This document shows positions 1 through 8,119 of a stretch of DNA of 18,887 nt, piece after piece. The DNA is from CAWJEL01 sp964647255. Lineage in GTDB: Bacteria; Chloroflexota; Anaerolineae; CG2-30-64-16. The translations under genes and the position numbers were made by a program. The notes beneath the pieces were generated by a model. That model was not told the DNA's origin. It made no database searches and saw nothing but the letters and a program-made list of their open reading frames with translations. The DNA lies in the NCBI GenBank assembly GCA_964647255.1, contig CAZYGI010000069.1, positions 1 to 18,887 of the forward strand, in the 5' to 3' direction. How positions within the stretch are numbered: position 1 is the first letter of the stretch; every line of letters begins with the position of its first letter.

Positions 1-60
1 GGTTGGTGTGCTGGTTGGTGTGCTAGTTGGCGTGTTAGTTGGCGTGCTGGTTGGCGTGGC
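1..60. repeat. 12-bp tandem repeat encoding (S/N)TPT units
   Basis: Five consecutive 12-bp units of the form (g/a)gttgg(t/c)gtg(c/t)t run from base 1 to about 60 and lie inside the Thr-Pro linker of the leftmost gene. The first two units are identical and the others differ at a few positions. Each unit encodes a four-residue step on the minus strand. The array probably continues beyond the left edge. It looks like a slippage-prone coding minisatellite. Confidence 0.75.
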
Positions 61-2313
61 CGTCTCGGTCGGCGTCGCCGTGGCGGTGAACGTCGGCGTC
101 GGCGTGATCGTCGCCGTTGGCGTGCTCGTTGCCGTCGGCGTGAGCGTCGGCGTCGGGGTGCGCGAGGGTGTGCGCGTGACCGTCGGCGTCAGTGTCGGCG
201 TCGGTGTGAGCTGTCCGCCGCCCAGGATGAACGAGAGGGACGCCCAGTCAACATCCGCGTACACTTCGTGCAGGTATTCCGGCTGTGCGTCGGCGTCATT
301 GCTGATGACCAGAAACGCAAGATCGCCGGGGCCAGGCAGCCGGTTCTCCAGCCGCGCCATGGGGATCTTGAAAGTCTGCTGCCGCCAAATGTTCGACCCC
401 GATTTGACCACGGTCAGGCGGGCCGGCGCGCCGGCGGCGTCCGGGAAGGTCAAGAAGAACCGATCCGTCCCGCGATCCAGGTAAGTCACCGTGACCGTCA
501 GCGGGCTCTGCATGCCGTAGGCCGGATGCCGGGCGTCCAGCAACACGCGCATCTCGCTGGTGGCGCCGGCCGCATCCAGAACCAGGGCCTGCCGGTCGGC
601 GGTCCGATTCAGCATGTCGGCGCCCGCCTGCGCGGTGGGCCGGGGGGTGATCGCCGGGGTGGGCAGGAGGCTGTCGCAAGGTTCCCGGGAGATCGTCAGG
701 CCGGATGTGGCCTTCAGCGCGCTGACCTCCGCGCGCGCGTTCTGATAGAGGGTCTGGGCGCACGCCTGCTTAAACTGATTCCGATCTTGCAGATCGAGCC
801 AATTACCCCAGACGCCGAGATAGCCGCTGGTGCCTCGATCCGGAGTCCAGGTGTAGGTGGTCCATTCGGAATTGCGAAAGACGATCCAAAGCCGTTGCGG
901 CTGGCGGGCCATCCAGTTATCAATCACGTCCCAGAAGAGCGGGGTCACATACGGCCACCAGTTGGTGTTGCTCATGAAAAAATCACCCTTGGCGCCGGCC
1001 ACGGCATAAGCGCGCCAGACCATGAACGCCCAGGGATCGCCGTTCACAACCGCTTCGTTGATGTTTGCGCCCGTTTCCCAGGTGATCGGCCGGTCGAGGG
1101 CGTACATCGTCGGGCCGACCGCCCACCAGCGATAGCCAGCATAGGGGCTCGTGGACCGCTCGTCCGCAAAGGAGAGGTCCGGGTTGTCGCTGTTCATGCT
1201 AAACCCGATCATCTTCTTGGGGGAGGTGACCTCCCAGCCGATATTCGGCGTGTACAGCAGATCGTAGCGCCACCGTTGGGTCGGGTAGTTCGCGCAGGGC
1301 GCCGGGCCGGCCATCAAATACACCGGTTTGTGCTTGAACACGGCGTAAGCGTGTTCTGCGATCTCCCGCACGTAGCTCACATAGACCGGGCACGGGACGA
1401 CGGTCTCGTGCGAAGCGATCAGGTCATCCTCGGAACCCGAATCATAGCGGTCCTTCTTCACCGGCTGGGTCTCGCCCTGGAAACCGGTGTCCACCCGGAT
1501 GGCCGTCACCCGCGGGTCCGTATCGTAACGCGCGGCGGCCTCGGTCAAGAACTGCTTGATACGCGCCCGGAAGACCGGATCACCGTACTTGAATGTGTTG
1601 TACCACCAGTTGCTGCCGCCAACCGTGTTCTGGAAGGTCTGGCGAAATGGGTTCATCCAGGAGGGCACGTACATGCGGATGCACGGATCAGCCTGCGTGC
1701 CACAGGAGGCGTCCGGCTCGCGATCCAGCATCATCGGCGGCAGATTGAGGCTCACCGGCGCACGCATGACCCGGCCGGAACCCAGAGTTACGGTGTAGGC
1801 GGACACCGCGGCGATGGCATTGTCCAGAGGCGTCCAGTTGATGTTCGATTTGGTGCACCAATCCGGGCCGCAGCCGGAAGGGGATGCGTCCCACACGGCA
1901 TCCACACCGCCTTCAGCGGCCGACATATAGGACAGCACATTAATCCCCAGGGGATACCGGCTGCCGGCCGGGAAGCGCGGATCGCTGGGCGGCCGGGTGG
2001 GGGCGACATAGGTGCCGAAGGTCCGATAGGAGCCCCAGGCGATGAAGGCAACCGGTGCGCCGTGTCCGGGGGTTCCGATGAGCGCGGCAGCGGCCTGGGT
2101 CGGCGCCGGCGCCGTCGGGGTGCCGGCAAGGGGCCCGGCGGCCGCCGTCTTCAGAGGTCTCGCGGTTGGCGACGCGGGCGGGCGCGGGCGCGCGAAAAAG
2201 CCCGTCACCTGGCAGAGGAGGAGCGCCAGGGCCACCAGCACCGCGAAGATCACGATGACCAACGTCGGATGCGCACGCAGCCAGCTGGGCGGTGAGATGT
2301 CCTCCGGTTGCAT
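1..2313 (-). CDS. Membrane-anchored glycosidase-like barrel protein with Thr-Pro linker (partial, runs off left edge)
   Basis: A 771-codon frame is open from the ATG at 2313 to base 1, with an SD-like AAAGGGGTG just upstream, so the C-terminus lies outside the window. Residues about 17-40 form one hydrophobic segment after a short charged N-terminus. It has no clear signal-peptidase or lipobox site (LLLC at 31-34 does not fit), so a signal anchor is likely. After a Pro/Thr/Ala-rich stretch (43-85), residues about 86-545 look like a TIM-barrel hydrolase. TGFQGE places Glu281 after a strand, and ITWETGA places Glu413 on a later strand; both align with Glu pairs in the 909- and 967-residue paralogues. 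A beta-sandwich module (about 566-700, with YLDRGTDRFF) is shared with them too. Residues 703-771 are Thr-Pro linker. Function as an exported glycosidase is inferred; the substrate is unknown. The paralogues suggest that an SdrD domain or an LPL tail lies beyond the edge. Confidence 0.85.
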   Translation of the reverse strand, partial: MQPEDISPPSWLRAHPTLVIVIFAVLVALALLLCQVTGFFARPRPPASPTARPLKTAAAGPLAGTPTAPAPTQAAAALIGTPGHGAPVAFIAWGSYRTFGTYVAPTRPPSDPRFPAGSRYPLGINVLSYMSAAEGGVDAVWDASPSGCGPDWCTKSNINWTPLDNAIAAVSAYTVTLGSGRVMRAPVSLNLPPMMLDREPDASCGTQADPCIRMYVPSWMNPFRQTFQNTVGGSNWWYNTFKYGDPVFRARIKQFLTEAAARYDTDPRVTAIRVDTGFQGETQPVKKDRYDSGSEDDLIASHETVVPCPVYVSYVREIAEHAYAVFKHKPVYLMAGPAPCANYPTQRWRYDLLYTPNIGWEVTSPKKMIGFSMNSDNPDLSFADERSTSPYAGYRWWAVGPTMYALDRPITWETGANINEAVVNGDPWAFMVWRAYAVAGAKGDFFMSNTNWWPYVTPLFWDVIDNWMARQPQRLWIVFRNSEWTTYTWTPDRGTSGYLGVWGNWLDLQDRNQFKQACAQTLYQNARAEVSALKATSGLTISREPCDSLLPTPAITPRPTAQAGADMLNRTADRQALVLDAAGATSEMRVLLDARHPAYGMQSPLTVTVTYLDRGTDRFFLTFPDAAGAPARLTVVKSGSNIWRQQTFKIPMARLENRLPGPGDLAFLVISNDADAQPEYLHEVYADVDWASLSFILGGGQLTPTPTLTPTVTRTPSRTPTPTLTPTATSTPTATITPTPTFTATATPTETATPTSTPTNTPTSTPTSTPT

Positions 2314-2374
2314 CGCTCACCCCTTTCATCCTCAGCCAGTTAGGAGCAACAACATGGCTCCAAAAACCAGCACA

Positions 2375-2404
2375 AGAATACCATATTACATCCAAAAGAA
2401 CCAA
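2375..2404 (-). promoter_or_regulatory. Candidate sigma70-type promoter for the leftmost gene
   Basis: Read on the minus strand, TTGGTT (2404-2399) is followed after 18 bp by TATTCT (2380-2375). The bases before the -10 give a TGn extended -10. It sits about 60 bp upstream of the ATG at 2313, in an AT-richer patch. The -35 is imperfect, so this is a candidate only. Confidence 0.4.
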
Positions 2405-2425
2405 GTGCGACCGCGGCCATACGAT

Positions 2426-2454
2426 TTGACGGATGGTTTGCGCTGGCGTATCAT
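2426..2454 (+). promoter_or_regulatory. Sigma70-type promoter for the sulfotransferase gene
   Basis: TTGACG (2426-2431) and TATCAT (2449-2454) each match consensus at five of six bases and are separated by exactly 17 bp. The expected start of transcription near 2461 would give a leader of about 30 nt. That leader contains the purine-rich GGAAGGAAG at 2473-2481, ahead of the ATG at 2491. This is the best promoter match I found in the window. Confidence 0.6.
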
Positions 2455-2490
2455 GGCGCAGCTTATCTCATTGGAAGGAAGATCAACCGG

Positions 2491-3294
2491 ATGTACGTGT
2501 ACTTCGGACACCACCGCTGTGCCACGATGTGGACGATGGCGATTATCAGGGCGATCGGCCGCGAGCTCGGCCTGCGGGTGACGGAGGAGAGCCGCTATCA
2601 CCAGTTGCCCGCCGAGCTGGCGCAGACCGACTTTCTTGCGCACCTCAACGCAACGGACAGCATCGTGCAAAGCCTGGCGGGGCAGGATTACCGGGGCTTC
2701 CACGTGATCCGCGACCCGCGCGATATCCTGGTGTCCTCCTACTTCTCGGACAAATACTCCCACCCCGTCTACGGCGAGCAGTTTGCCCAATTCAGGGAGC
2801 AGTTGGGGACCGTGGCGTTCGACCAGGGCATGCGCCTGGAGCTCGACCGCCGCACCGCCGAGTTCGAGGCGCTGGCAGGCTGGAACTATCACAACCCGCG
2901 CGTCTATGAGACGCGCTACGAGCAGTTGACCACGGCGCCGTTCGAGGAGTTCACCAAGATCCTGGCCTTCCTCGGCATCCCCAGCCCGGCCTCAGGCGCG
3001 GCGAATCTGCTTGCGCGCGGGCAGATCACGGCGAACCGGCTGCTGCGCCGGCTGCACATGCCGATCCGCGCCGCCGGCATCCCGCCGCAGTATCTGCACA
3101 GTCTGATGATGCGGCAATCGTTCCAGAAGCTGGCCGGCCGGCAGAAGGGGCAGGAAGATCAAAAAAGCCACTACCGCAAGGGCGTGGCGGGCGATTGGGT
3201 GAATCACCTCACCGGCGCCAACAAAGATCTCTTCAAGGAACGGTGGGGGCAACTCGTGGTTGATCTCGGATACGAGACGGATCTCAACTGGTAG
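2491..3294 (+). CDS. PAPS-dependent sulfotransferase
   Basis: This 267-residue protein would move a sulfuryl group from PAPS to an acceptor, likely a glycan hydroxyl given the neighbours. Three family signatures are visible. A phosphosulfate-binding loop variant GHHRCATMW occupies residues 6-14, where an HH(R/K)C form replaces the textbook PKSGTTW. The 3'-phosphate-binding segment VIRDPRDILVSSYFS spans 72-86 with Arg74 and Ser82/83. The C-terminal RKGVAGDW spans 229-236. There is no signal peptide or membrane segment, so it is cytoplasmic. The start is supported by GGAAGGAAG about 10 nt upstream and a promoter at 2426-2454. It is the only plus-strand gene here and stands alone between a divergent and a convergent gene. 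The family is confident; the acceptor is unknown. Confidence 0.9.
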   Translation: MYVYFGHHRCATMWTMAIIRAIGRELGLRVTEESRYHQLPAELAQTDFLAHLNATDSIVQSLAGQDYRGFHVIRDPRDILVSSYFSDKYSHPVYGEQFAQFREQLGTVAFDQGMRLELDRRTAEFEALAGWNYHNPRVYETRYEQLTTAPFEEFTKILAFLGIPSPASGAANLLARGQITANRLLRRLHMPIRAAGIPPQYLHSLMMRQSFQKLAGRQKGQEDQKSHYRKGVAGDWVNHLTGANKDLFKERWGQLVVDLGYETDLNW

Positions 3295-3298
3295 CGAG

Positions 3299-3333
3299 AG
3301 CAGGGGAGCGGGCGGATTACCCGCTCCCCTGCT
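3299..3333. terminator. Bidirectional hairpin terminator between convergent genes
   Basis: A perfect 14-bp GC-rich inverted repeat (3299-3312 with 3320-3333) encloses a 7-nt loop. It sits 4 bp after the sulfotransferase stop and 2 bp beyond the stop of the opposing 909-residue gene. Neither side has a long T-run (plus side gttt, minus side ctcg), so its strength is uncertain. The position between two convergent stops argues for shared termination. Confidence 0.75.
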
Positions 3334-3335
3334 GT

Positions 3336-6065
3336 TTAGGGCGTCTCGCGCCGGATCAGCGGCAGGTAGAGGCGCAGCCGGCGCTGTTGCAGGCCGAACG
3401 ATACCTCGAACACTGCGTCCGGCCCGGGTACGGACACCACCACCCACACCGGTGTCGTCGGTTGCAGCGCACCGTAGCCCACCAGGCGCACGCCGTAGGT
3501 ATCGGCCGGCAGCGCATCGAAGACGTAGCCGCCGTTGGTCCCGCTGATGGCCTGGCGCAACAGATCCTCAGTCGTGCCGTTCCCCCCCGCAGCCGAAATC
3601 CGGCTCAGCGCGATAGTGACGCCGGCGATCCCGGCCTCATTCGGCCCCTGTTTGTGATCACCGTCCAGATCCAGCCAGACCCGGCCCTGGATGCGGCCGG
3701 CCGGCTGCATCGAGGGGGTGGGAGACACGGTGGCCGTGGCCGTGGGCGTAGCTGTGGGCATCGCCGTCACGGTCGGCGTCGGCGAGAAGGGCGCAGTCGG
3801 CGTGGGCGTGCCGGAAGGGAGCGCGGTCGGCGATGGGGTCGGGGTCAGCGTGCGCGTCCGCGTGGGCGTCGGCGTGCGCGTCGAGGTGGCAGTCGGCGTG
3901 GGCAGCGGCGTCGGTGGGACGAACAACATGTATTCGATCTCCAAGCGCGGCCGCTGATCGTAACCGGCTAAGTTGCCCGAATAAAACGAATAGCCGTCCC
4001 CGCGATCCGATGCGCCGCGCAGCAGCACCCCATAATTCTGCGCTGGTGCGCTCTGCCAGGACCGCACCAGCTCGGTCACGTCGAGTTTAGCCCACCCCGA
4101 TGCCTGGTTAAGGCTCGTCGTCGCAGCCGGGAGGGCTGCCCGATCCTCGTCGCCGCCGGCGCCGGGGAGCTGCCATGCCGCGCTCGCCGAGGCGCGGTTC
4201 CACGTTGCCGTGTTCTCATCCCAGGCCCGCAGCATCCGATACGCGCTTACCGTCATGGGGAAAGCATAGGCCGGCGCGCTGCCGTATTGATACAGATGCA
4301 GGGTGGCCGTCACCACGCGCGCCGTCTGCGGCAGCGGGGCCAGGTCGAAGCGCATGAGGCTCTGCTTGGTGTCCTTGTTCCATACCCACAACCGGGAAGA
4401 GCTCCCGAAACTTTGATCCGGGTACCAGCGATCCAGGTAGGTGTCGGCCAGCCCGGCGTAGCCGTTGCTGCCCTGCGCCAGAACGAGGCGGTCCGGGGCA
4501 ACGGGCTGGAGCGCGACATCCACAAAGGAGATGGTCTCATCACCGTCGCCGCCGTTCCAGATGCGGAAATCGCTTCCTGGGTGCGTGCTCCCGCCGGGGA
4601 GCCGATCGGCGAAATACGCGTCGTTGACGACAAAGCTGACGGTCTTCCAGGTTTTAGTGTTGGTTTTCGTCACGACGCGCGCCACTTTATCCGGCGCGCT
4701 CAACGCGTCATAGCGCAGCTCCCAGCGATCCACGCCCGCATCGTAGTAGGTGACTGTGAAGGTGGCCTGGTAGAGGCTGCCGTACCCGTAGCCGCTATCC
4801 ACATCGAAGTACATGCTGTGGTTTCTGGAAGCGCTATCGGTGCGCCGGGCGTAGCGGCCTTCCGCGGTCGTGCCCACATTCCACACCGGGACCGTCTGGC
4901 CGCCAGGGACCGTGTCATCCTGGTAGAGCCAGAACTCGAAATTCCCGGCGTCGGGGAACCATGGATTCGGCGTCACAGTGAGGTCGGTATCGCGCAATGC
5001 CACCCACACGCTGGGCGTGTCGGCCAGTGTGCGGCCCAGGTAGCGATTCGCAAACCGCAGCAGAGCCTGATTCTCGGCGGCAGTGACCACCTTCGTGTCC
5101 AGCACCAGGAAATCCACATGCTTGTCCAGCGCGTTGTAGATGCTCCACATGGCGTTGGCGCGGCCCAGCATGCTCGACCAAATGTTGGAGCCCTCGAAGG
5201 CCGTGGCGACCTGGTTGCCCCACCGCGCCAGCGGATCGTACTGCCCCCCCTGATAGATGTTCGGCGAAGGATCGGTGATGTAGGCATCCGTGCTGAGATC
5301 CGCGCTGAGATGGTTGTGCTTGAGCCCAACGCCCAGGCTGGCGGCGTAATTGGTGAACTCGCGGCGCTCCCCGCGGTACACAAAGCGCGGCGCGTACTGG
5401 AGGAAGAGCTGTTTGTCAGGGAATGCCGTCCGATAGACGTCGGTGGTCCAGTTCGTGAAGGCGATCCACTGCTCGCTGGTCAGCCCCGCGTCCGTGAGAC
5501 ACGGATCGAACTTGTCGTCGGCCGGCGCAGTCTCCCCGAAAACCCCTGTGGAAATCTCCACCCAGGCCACGCGCGGATCGGCGTCAAACCGGGCGCCGAA
5601 CGCCGCCACCAGCGCGCCGTATGCCTGTTTGTACGAAGCATCCCAGTAGCGCGGCACCAGGTGGGCCTGGCCGCTGCTCATGCAGCTCACCGCGATCTCC
5701 GGCGTCGCCGCCTGGTGGAAGGCGGGAATCCGGATGCCGCCTGAGTATTCGCCCTCGTAAGCGCTGATCCGCAGGCCTGCACGTTTCCCCGTCGCCGCCA
5801 CCTTTGCCAGCCACTGTTCGATCCCCGACCAATCGTAGACGCCAGGCGCCGTTTCGACCTGGTCCCACAGGAACACCATGTGGCTGCCCACAACAGGATA
5901 TTGCGTGGGCGACACGTTGCTCCAATCGTAGAAGACATACACGCCGGCGGGCTTGGCGCCGGGAGTCGTCAACACCGCCGGCGCCGCGGCCTGCGCTGCC
6001 CGCTGCCCAACAAGGAAGCCGGCCAGCAGCACCAGCAGCAACCCGATAGAGAAGATGCGTCTCAC
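3336..6065 (-). CDS. Secreted barrel / DNRLRE / SdrD-B protein with C-terminal LPL tail
   Basis: This is a 909-residue exported protein. Residues 1-26 are a signal peptide (RR, hydrophobic core, AQA). Residues about 38-380 form a glycosidase-like TIM barrel. Glu178 in TGVFGE and Glu291 in TAFEGSN are candidate acid/base and nucleophile, 113 residues apart. Residues about 403-522 are a beta-sandwich shared with the other two barrel proteins. Residues about 527-712 match the DNRLRE/CBM96 type (ADTYLDRWYPDQSFG, SLMRFDL, RPRLEIEY). Residues 717-787 are Thr-Pro linker and 789-893 an SdrD B-like domain. The protein ends LYLPLIRRETP. Translation probably starts at a GTG (6065), with AGGATGGA about 6-10 nt upstream; an ATG nearby is in another frame. 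A cell-surface glycan hydrolase is inferred, not shown. It is clearly paralogous to the 967-residue protein encoded at 8186-11089. Confidence 0.9.
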   Translation of the reverse strand: MRRIFSIGLLLVLLAGFLVGQRAAQAAAPAVLTTPGAKPAGVYVFYDWSNVSPTQYPVVGSHMVFLWDQVETAPGVYDWSGIEQWLAKVAATGKRAGLRISAYEGEYSGGIRIPAFHQAATPEIAVSCMSSGQAHLVPRYWDASYKQAYGALVAAFGARFDADPRVAWVEISTGVFGETAPADDKFDPCLTDAGLTSEQWIAFTNWTTDVYRTAFPDKQLFLQYAPRFVYRGERREFTNYAASLGVGLKHNHLSADLSTDAYITDPSPNIYQGGQYDPLARWGNQVATAFEGSNIWSSMLGRANAMWSIYNALDKHVDFLVLDTKVVTAAENQALLRFANRYLGRTLADTPSVWVALRDTDLTVTPNPWFPDAGNFEFWLYQDDTVPGGQTVPVWNVGTTAEGRYARRTDSASRNHSMYFDVDSGYGYGSLYQATFTVTYYDAGVDRWELRYDALSAPDKVARVVTKTNTKTWKTVSFVVNDAYFADRLPGGSTHPGSDFRIWNGGDGDETISFVDVALQPVAPDRLVLAQGSNGYAGLADTYLDRWYPDQSFGSSSRLWVWNKDTKQSLMRFDLAPLPQTARVVTATLHLYQYGSAPAYAFPMTVSAYRMLRAWDENTATWNRASASAAWQLPGAGGDEDRAALPAATTSLNQASGWAKLDVTELVRSWQSAPAQNYGVLLRGASDRGDGYSFYSGNLAGYDQRPRLEIEYMLFVPPTPLPTPTATSTRTPTPTRTRTLTPTPSPTALPSGTPTPTAPFSPTPTVTAMPTATPTATATVSPTPSMQPAGRIQGRVWLDLDGDHKQGPNEAGIAGVTIALSRISAAGGNGTTEDLLRQAISGTNGGYVFDALPADTYGVRLVGYGALQPTTPVWVVVSVPGPDAVFEVSFGLQQRRLRLYLPLIRRETP
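3705..3917. repeat. Low-complexity Thr-Pro linker DNA
   Basis: On the plus strand this reads as runs of variants of gtcggcgtgggc, coding on the minus strand for residues 717-787 of the 909-residue protein. The same short motifs recur in the linkers of the neighbouring secreted-protein genes, so it is dispersed repetitive coding DNA. Confidence 0.7.
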
Positions 6066-6104
6066 GAGATTCCATCCTTAGTAAGGGATCCACAGACAAC
6101 AAAG

Positions 6105-6134
6105 CCAGCCGATGAGGGTCTCCTCATCGGCTGG
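6105..6134 (-). terminator. Hairpin terminator or attenuator downstream of the sugar transferase gene
   Basis: A perfect 13-bp inverted repeat (6105-6117 with 6122-6134) has a tight GTCT/AGAC loop. On the minus strand it is followed by CTTTGTTGTC, a moderately U-rich tail. It sits 67 bp past the stop at 6202 and about 40 bp before the GTG of the next gene at 6065. I see no convincing promoter in that 40-bp gap, so partial read-through is possible. Confidence 0.75.
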
Positions 6135-6201
6135 ACGGATTGCTATGGTTTAGAACTGGCGCCAACCCAGGTGGGCCAGCAAAAGCATAAGGATCGCCGG
6201 A

Positions 6202-7038
6202 TCAGCCCGCGTCCTTGGCGCTCAAGACCTGGGGAATTGTCGTCAGCAAGATCCGCAGATCCATGATCAGCGACCGCTTGGCGATATATTCGAGATCATA
6301 CGTGACGATCTCATCGAAGCAAAGCGTGCTGCGCCCGTGAATCTGCGCCCAGCCGGTGAGCCCAGGCGGGGCCACCAGGCGTCCGCGGTGTCGTTCGGTG
6401 AAGAGCACCGTTTCATAATCCATGGTGGGCCGCGGGCCAACCAGGCTCATATCGCCTTTGAGAACATTGAAAAGCTGGGGCAGCTCATCTATGCTGGTGC
6501 GGCGCAGCCAGGCCCCCACCCGCGTGATCGTCCGGCCGTTGGATGAAGGCTTGTAGATGGTGCGGCCCTCTTCATCCTGCAGGGTCGCAACCGCCTTACC
6601 GTTGATGTACGCCTCGGCGAACCGGCGGTGCTCCTGCGTGTGATCGTGCCCGTTAGTCATCGAGCGGAACTTGTAAAACCGGAAAACCCGGCCATTGATC
6701 CCGGAGCGCCGCTGGATGTGGAAAACCGGGCCGGGCGACTCAATCTTGATCGCGACCGCGGCCACGATCATCATGGGCGCCAACAGGATGAGCAGGATGG
6801 CTGCGACAAGAAAATCAACTAATCGCTTGATTGCCAGATAAAACACCAGAGACGGAGCCGCCTGCCTGCTGATCTTGGGCCTCGGCAGGGCAGTCGCCTG
6901 CCACCACAACGTTTGAGTGCGCTGGTTGATCATGCGATAACTACCTTTTCCGATCGCAACTGGTGGTGCAATGCGGTCAGTATAGTTTGGTGTGCGGAAA
7001 TCATCCGCCTCAATCTCGACTTGTTCGTATTCTAGCAT
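6202..7038 (-). CDS. Polyprenyl-phosphate sugar-1-phosphate transferase (bacterial sugar transferase family)
   Basis: The protein would start glycan assembly by moving a sugar-1-phosphate from a nucleotide sugar to undecaprenyl phosphate at the inner face of the membrane. Numbering from the ATG at 7038 (278 residues), KRLVDF opens a single hydrophobic segment (about 71-97). It is followed by SPGPVFHIQRRSG, FRFYKFRSM (119-127), the catalytic Asp-Glu in SIDELPQLFN (184-185), GDMSLVGPRP and PGLTGWAQ. It lacks the extra N-terminal four-helix region of long WbaP/WcaJ proteins, so it is the short type with a soluble N-tail. Three starts are possible: TTG at 7065 (SD too close), ATG 7038, and ATG 6933 (AAAAGG about 10 nt upstream). 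An AT-rich patch at 7080-7105 separates it from the upstream gene. Function is confident; the sugar is unknown. Confidence 0.92.
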   Translation of the reverse strand: MLEYEQVEIEADDFRTPNYTDRIAPPVAIGKGSYRMINQRTQTLWWQATALPRPKISRQAAPSLVFYLAIKRLVDFLVAAILLILLAPMMIVAAVAIKIESPGPVFHIQRRSGINGRVFRFYKFRSMTNGHDHTQEHRRFAEAYINGKAVATLQDEEGRTIYKPSSNGRTITRVGAWLRRTSIDELPQLFNVLKGDMSLVGPRPTMDYETVLFTERHRGRLVAPPGLTGWAQIHGRSTLCFDEIVTYDLEYIAKRSLIMDLRILLTTIPQVLSAKDAG

Positions 7039-7105
7039 TCTGAAGTGAAAGATTCCTAAACGCAAGGCCTCAGTTGTATGAATATTTTTCCATTTTCTAA
7101 GAAAC

Positions 7106-8062
7106 CTAAGGCATGCTGCGCAGGATCAAGGGCAAAAAGACGGCTCGCCAGCGCGGGGTGGCGGTCGCCGTGGGTGTCGGGCCCGGCGTGAATGTGGCCG
7201 TTGGGGTGAAAGTTGGCGTTGGCGTCAACGTGAGCGTCGGCGTCGCCTGCAACCCTTCAGGGCAATTCAGCCGGAATGTAAACTGTCCCGCCGCGCCCTG
7301 GTAGCCGTCCACCGCCAGCAGGTAGACCCCGGCGCTGAGATCGGCTGACAGCGTTCTGTCTCCCGCCGCGATGCAGGAGTCGGCGCGCGCATATTGCAGC
7401 AGGAACAGATCCAGATCCACATCGGCATGAAGTAACGTGACCGAAAGCGGCTGGCTGCGCGGAGACTCGATCCAATACACCGCCTCCGGGCCGCTCTCAT
7501 CCCAGGCCGGCTGGCAGGGATAACGGCTCACGTGATTGGCTGCGGTGCGCGTGTCCCCCTGGTAGACGCCGCCACAGTAGGCGCGCTGAGCGCCGTCGGT
7601 GTCCAGATAGGGCAGCGGCGTCGGGCTAGGCGTCGGCGTCGGCACGAACTTCGCCCCGAAGTCCAACGTCAGCACCACGCCATCGCCCAGCAAGACATCG
7701 AACGCGGCCTGGGTGGTCAGCTCGTATCCGACCGGCGGGGTTGCCGTGACATGATACAAGCCGGGCTGGAGTCCGGCCAGGCGGTACGCGCCGTCCGCTC
7801 CGGTCAAGCCCGACGCTGTGACCTGGGTGCTGCGGGCCGTGATCAACATCCCCTGCAGGCCGACCTCATTGGCCTCGCGCACCCCATTGCCGTTGATGTC
7901 TTCCCAGGCCGCACCAGCGATGCTGCCGGTGCCCGGCAGGGGGGTCGCGGTCGCCGACTGCGCCGACAGGATGGGCACGGCAAACATCGAACTCAAGATC
8001 AGGCCGCCGAACAACAGAATGATGAGAACACTGAGATGAAAATGCTGGCGAGCGGCAGTCAT
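7106..8062 (-). CDS. Secreted SdrD-B / PPC-like surface protein with C-terminal LPL tail
   Basis: A 318-residue exported protein without an evident enzyme domain. Residues 1-35 are a signal peptide. Residues about 45-137 are an SdrD B-like domain, with the calcium-type loop DINGNGVREANE at 55-66. A short Thr-Pro linker (139-151) precedes a domain at about 158-268 that resembles pre-peptidase C-terminal (PPC) modules, with DVDLDLFLL, VYLLAVDGYQGAAGQF and four Cys (163, 183, 230, 267) that could form two disulfides. A second linker (273-303) leads to the end RWRAVFLPLILRSMP. The ATG is preceded by AGAGGAT about 9 nt upstream. A structural or adhesive surface role is likely. The gene sits directly upstream of the sugar transferase and may be cotranscribed with it. 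Confidence 0.88.
   Translation of the reverse strand: MTAARQHFHLSVLIILLFGGLILSSMFAVPILSAQSATATPLPGTGSIAGAAWEDINGNGVREANEVGLQGMLITARSTQVTASGLTGADGAYRLAGLQPGLYHVTATPPVGYELTTQAAFDVLLGDGVVLTLDFGAKFVPTPTPSPTPLPYLDTDGAQRAYCGGVYQGDTRTAANHVSRYPCQPAWDESGPEAVYWIESPRSQPLSVTLLHADVDLDLFLLQYARADSCIAAGDRTLSADLSAGVYLLAVDGYQGAAGQFTFRLNCPEGLQATPTLTLTPTPTFTPTATFTPGPTPTATATPRWRAVFLPLILRSMP
7154..7246. repeat. Low-complexity Thr-Pro linker DNA
   Basis: This is a run of gtcgccgtgg/gttggcgttg-type variants on the plus strand, coding for residues 273-303 of the 318-residue protein. A shorter stretch at 7610-7648 encodes its first linker. It is related in sequence to the linker DNA in the neighbouring genes. Confidence 0.6.
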
Positions 8063-8119
8063 AAGAGTCTATCCTCTCGGCTCGGAGGGTCGAAGCACGG
8101 CAGGGGAGCCACAAAGCGC

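Noticed and set aside
31..34. Lipoprotein signal (LLLC at residues 31-34 of the leftmost protein, near nt 2212-2223)
   Set aside because: The residue before Cys is Leu rather than Gly, Ala or Ser, and the hydrophobic segment continues past it, so a signal anchor is more likely. The coordinates given are residue numbers.
1..60. CRISPR-like array
   Set aside because: The 12-bp units are contiguous without spacers and keep the coding frame of a Thr-Pro linker.
268..2295. Long plus-strand open frame opposite the leftmost gene
   Set aside because: It is an antisense shadow. The product is Arg/Gly/His-rich without domains, while the minus strand encodes a coherent exported protein over the same bases.
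3339..3383. LPXTG-type sortase signal at the end of the secreted proteins
   Set aside because: The tails read LPLI/LPLV without Thr-Gly, without a transmembrane helix and, in one case, without a basic end, so they do not fit the sortase signal.
3691..3957. Plus-strand frames encoding VGVGVAVGV-type repeats (also 8-484 and 7113-7304)
   Set aside because: They are the complement of Thr-Pro linker DNA and have no independent support.
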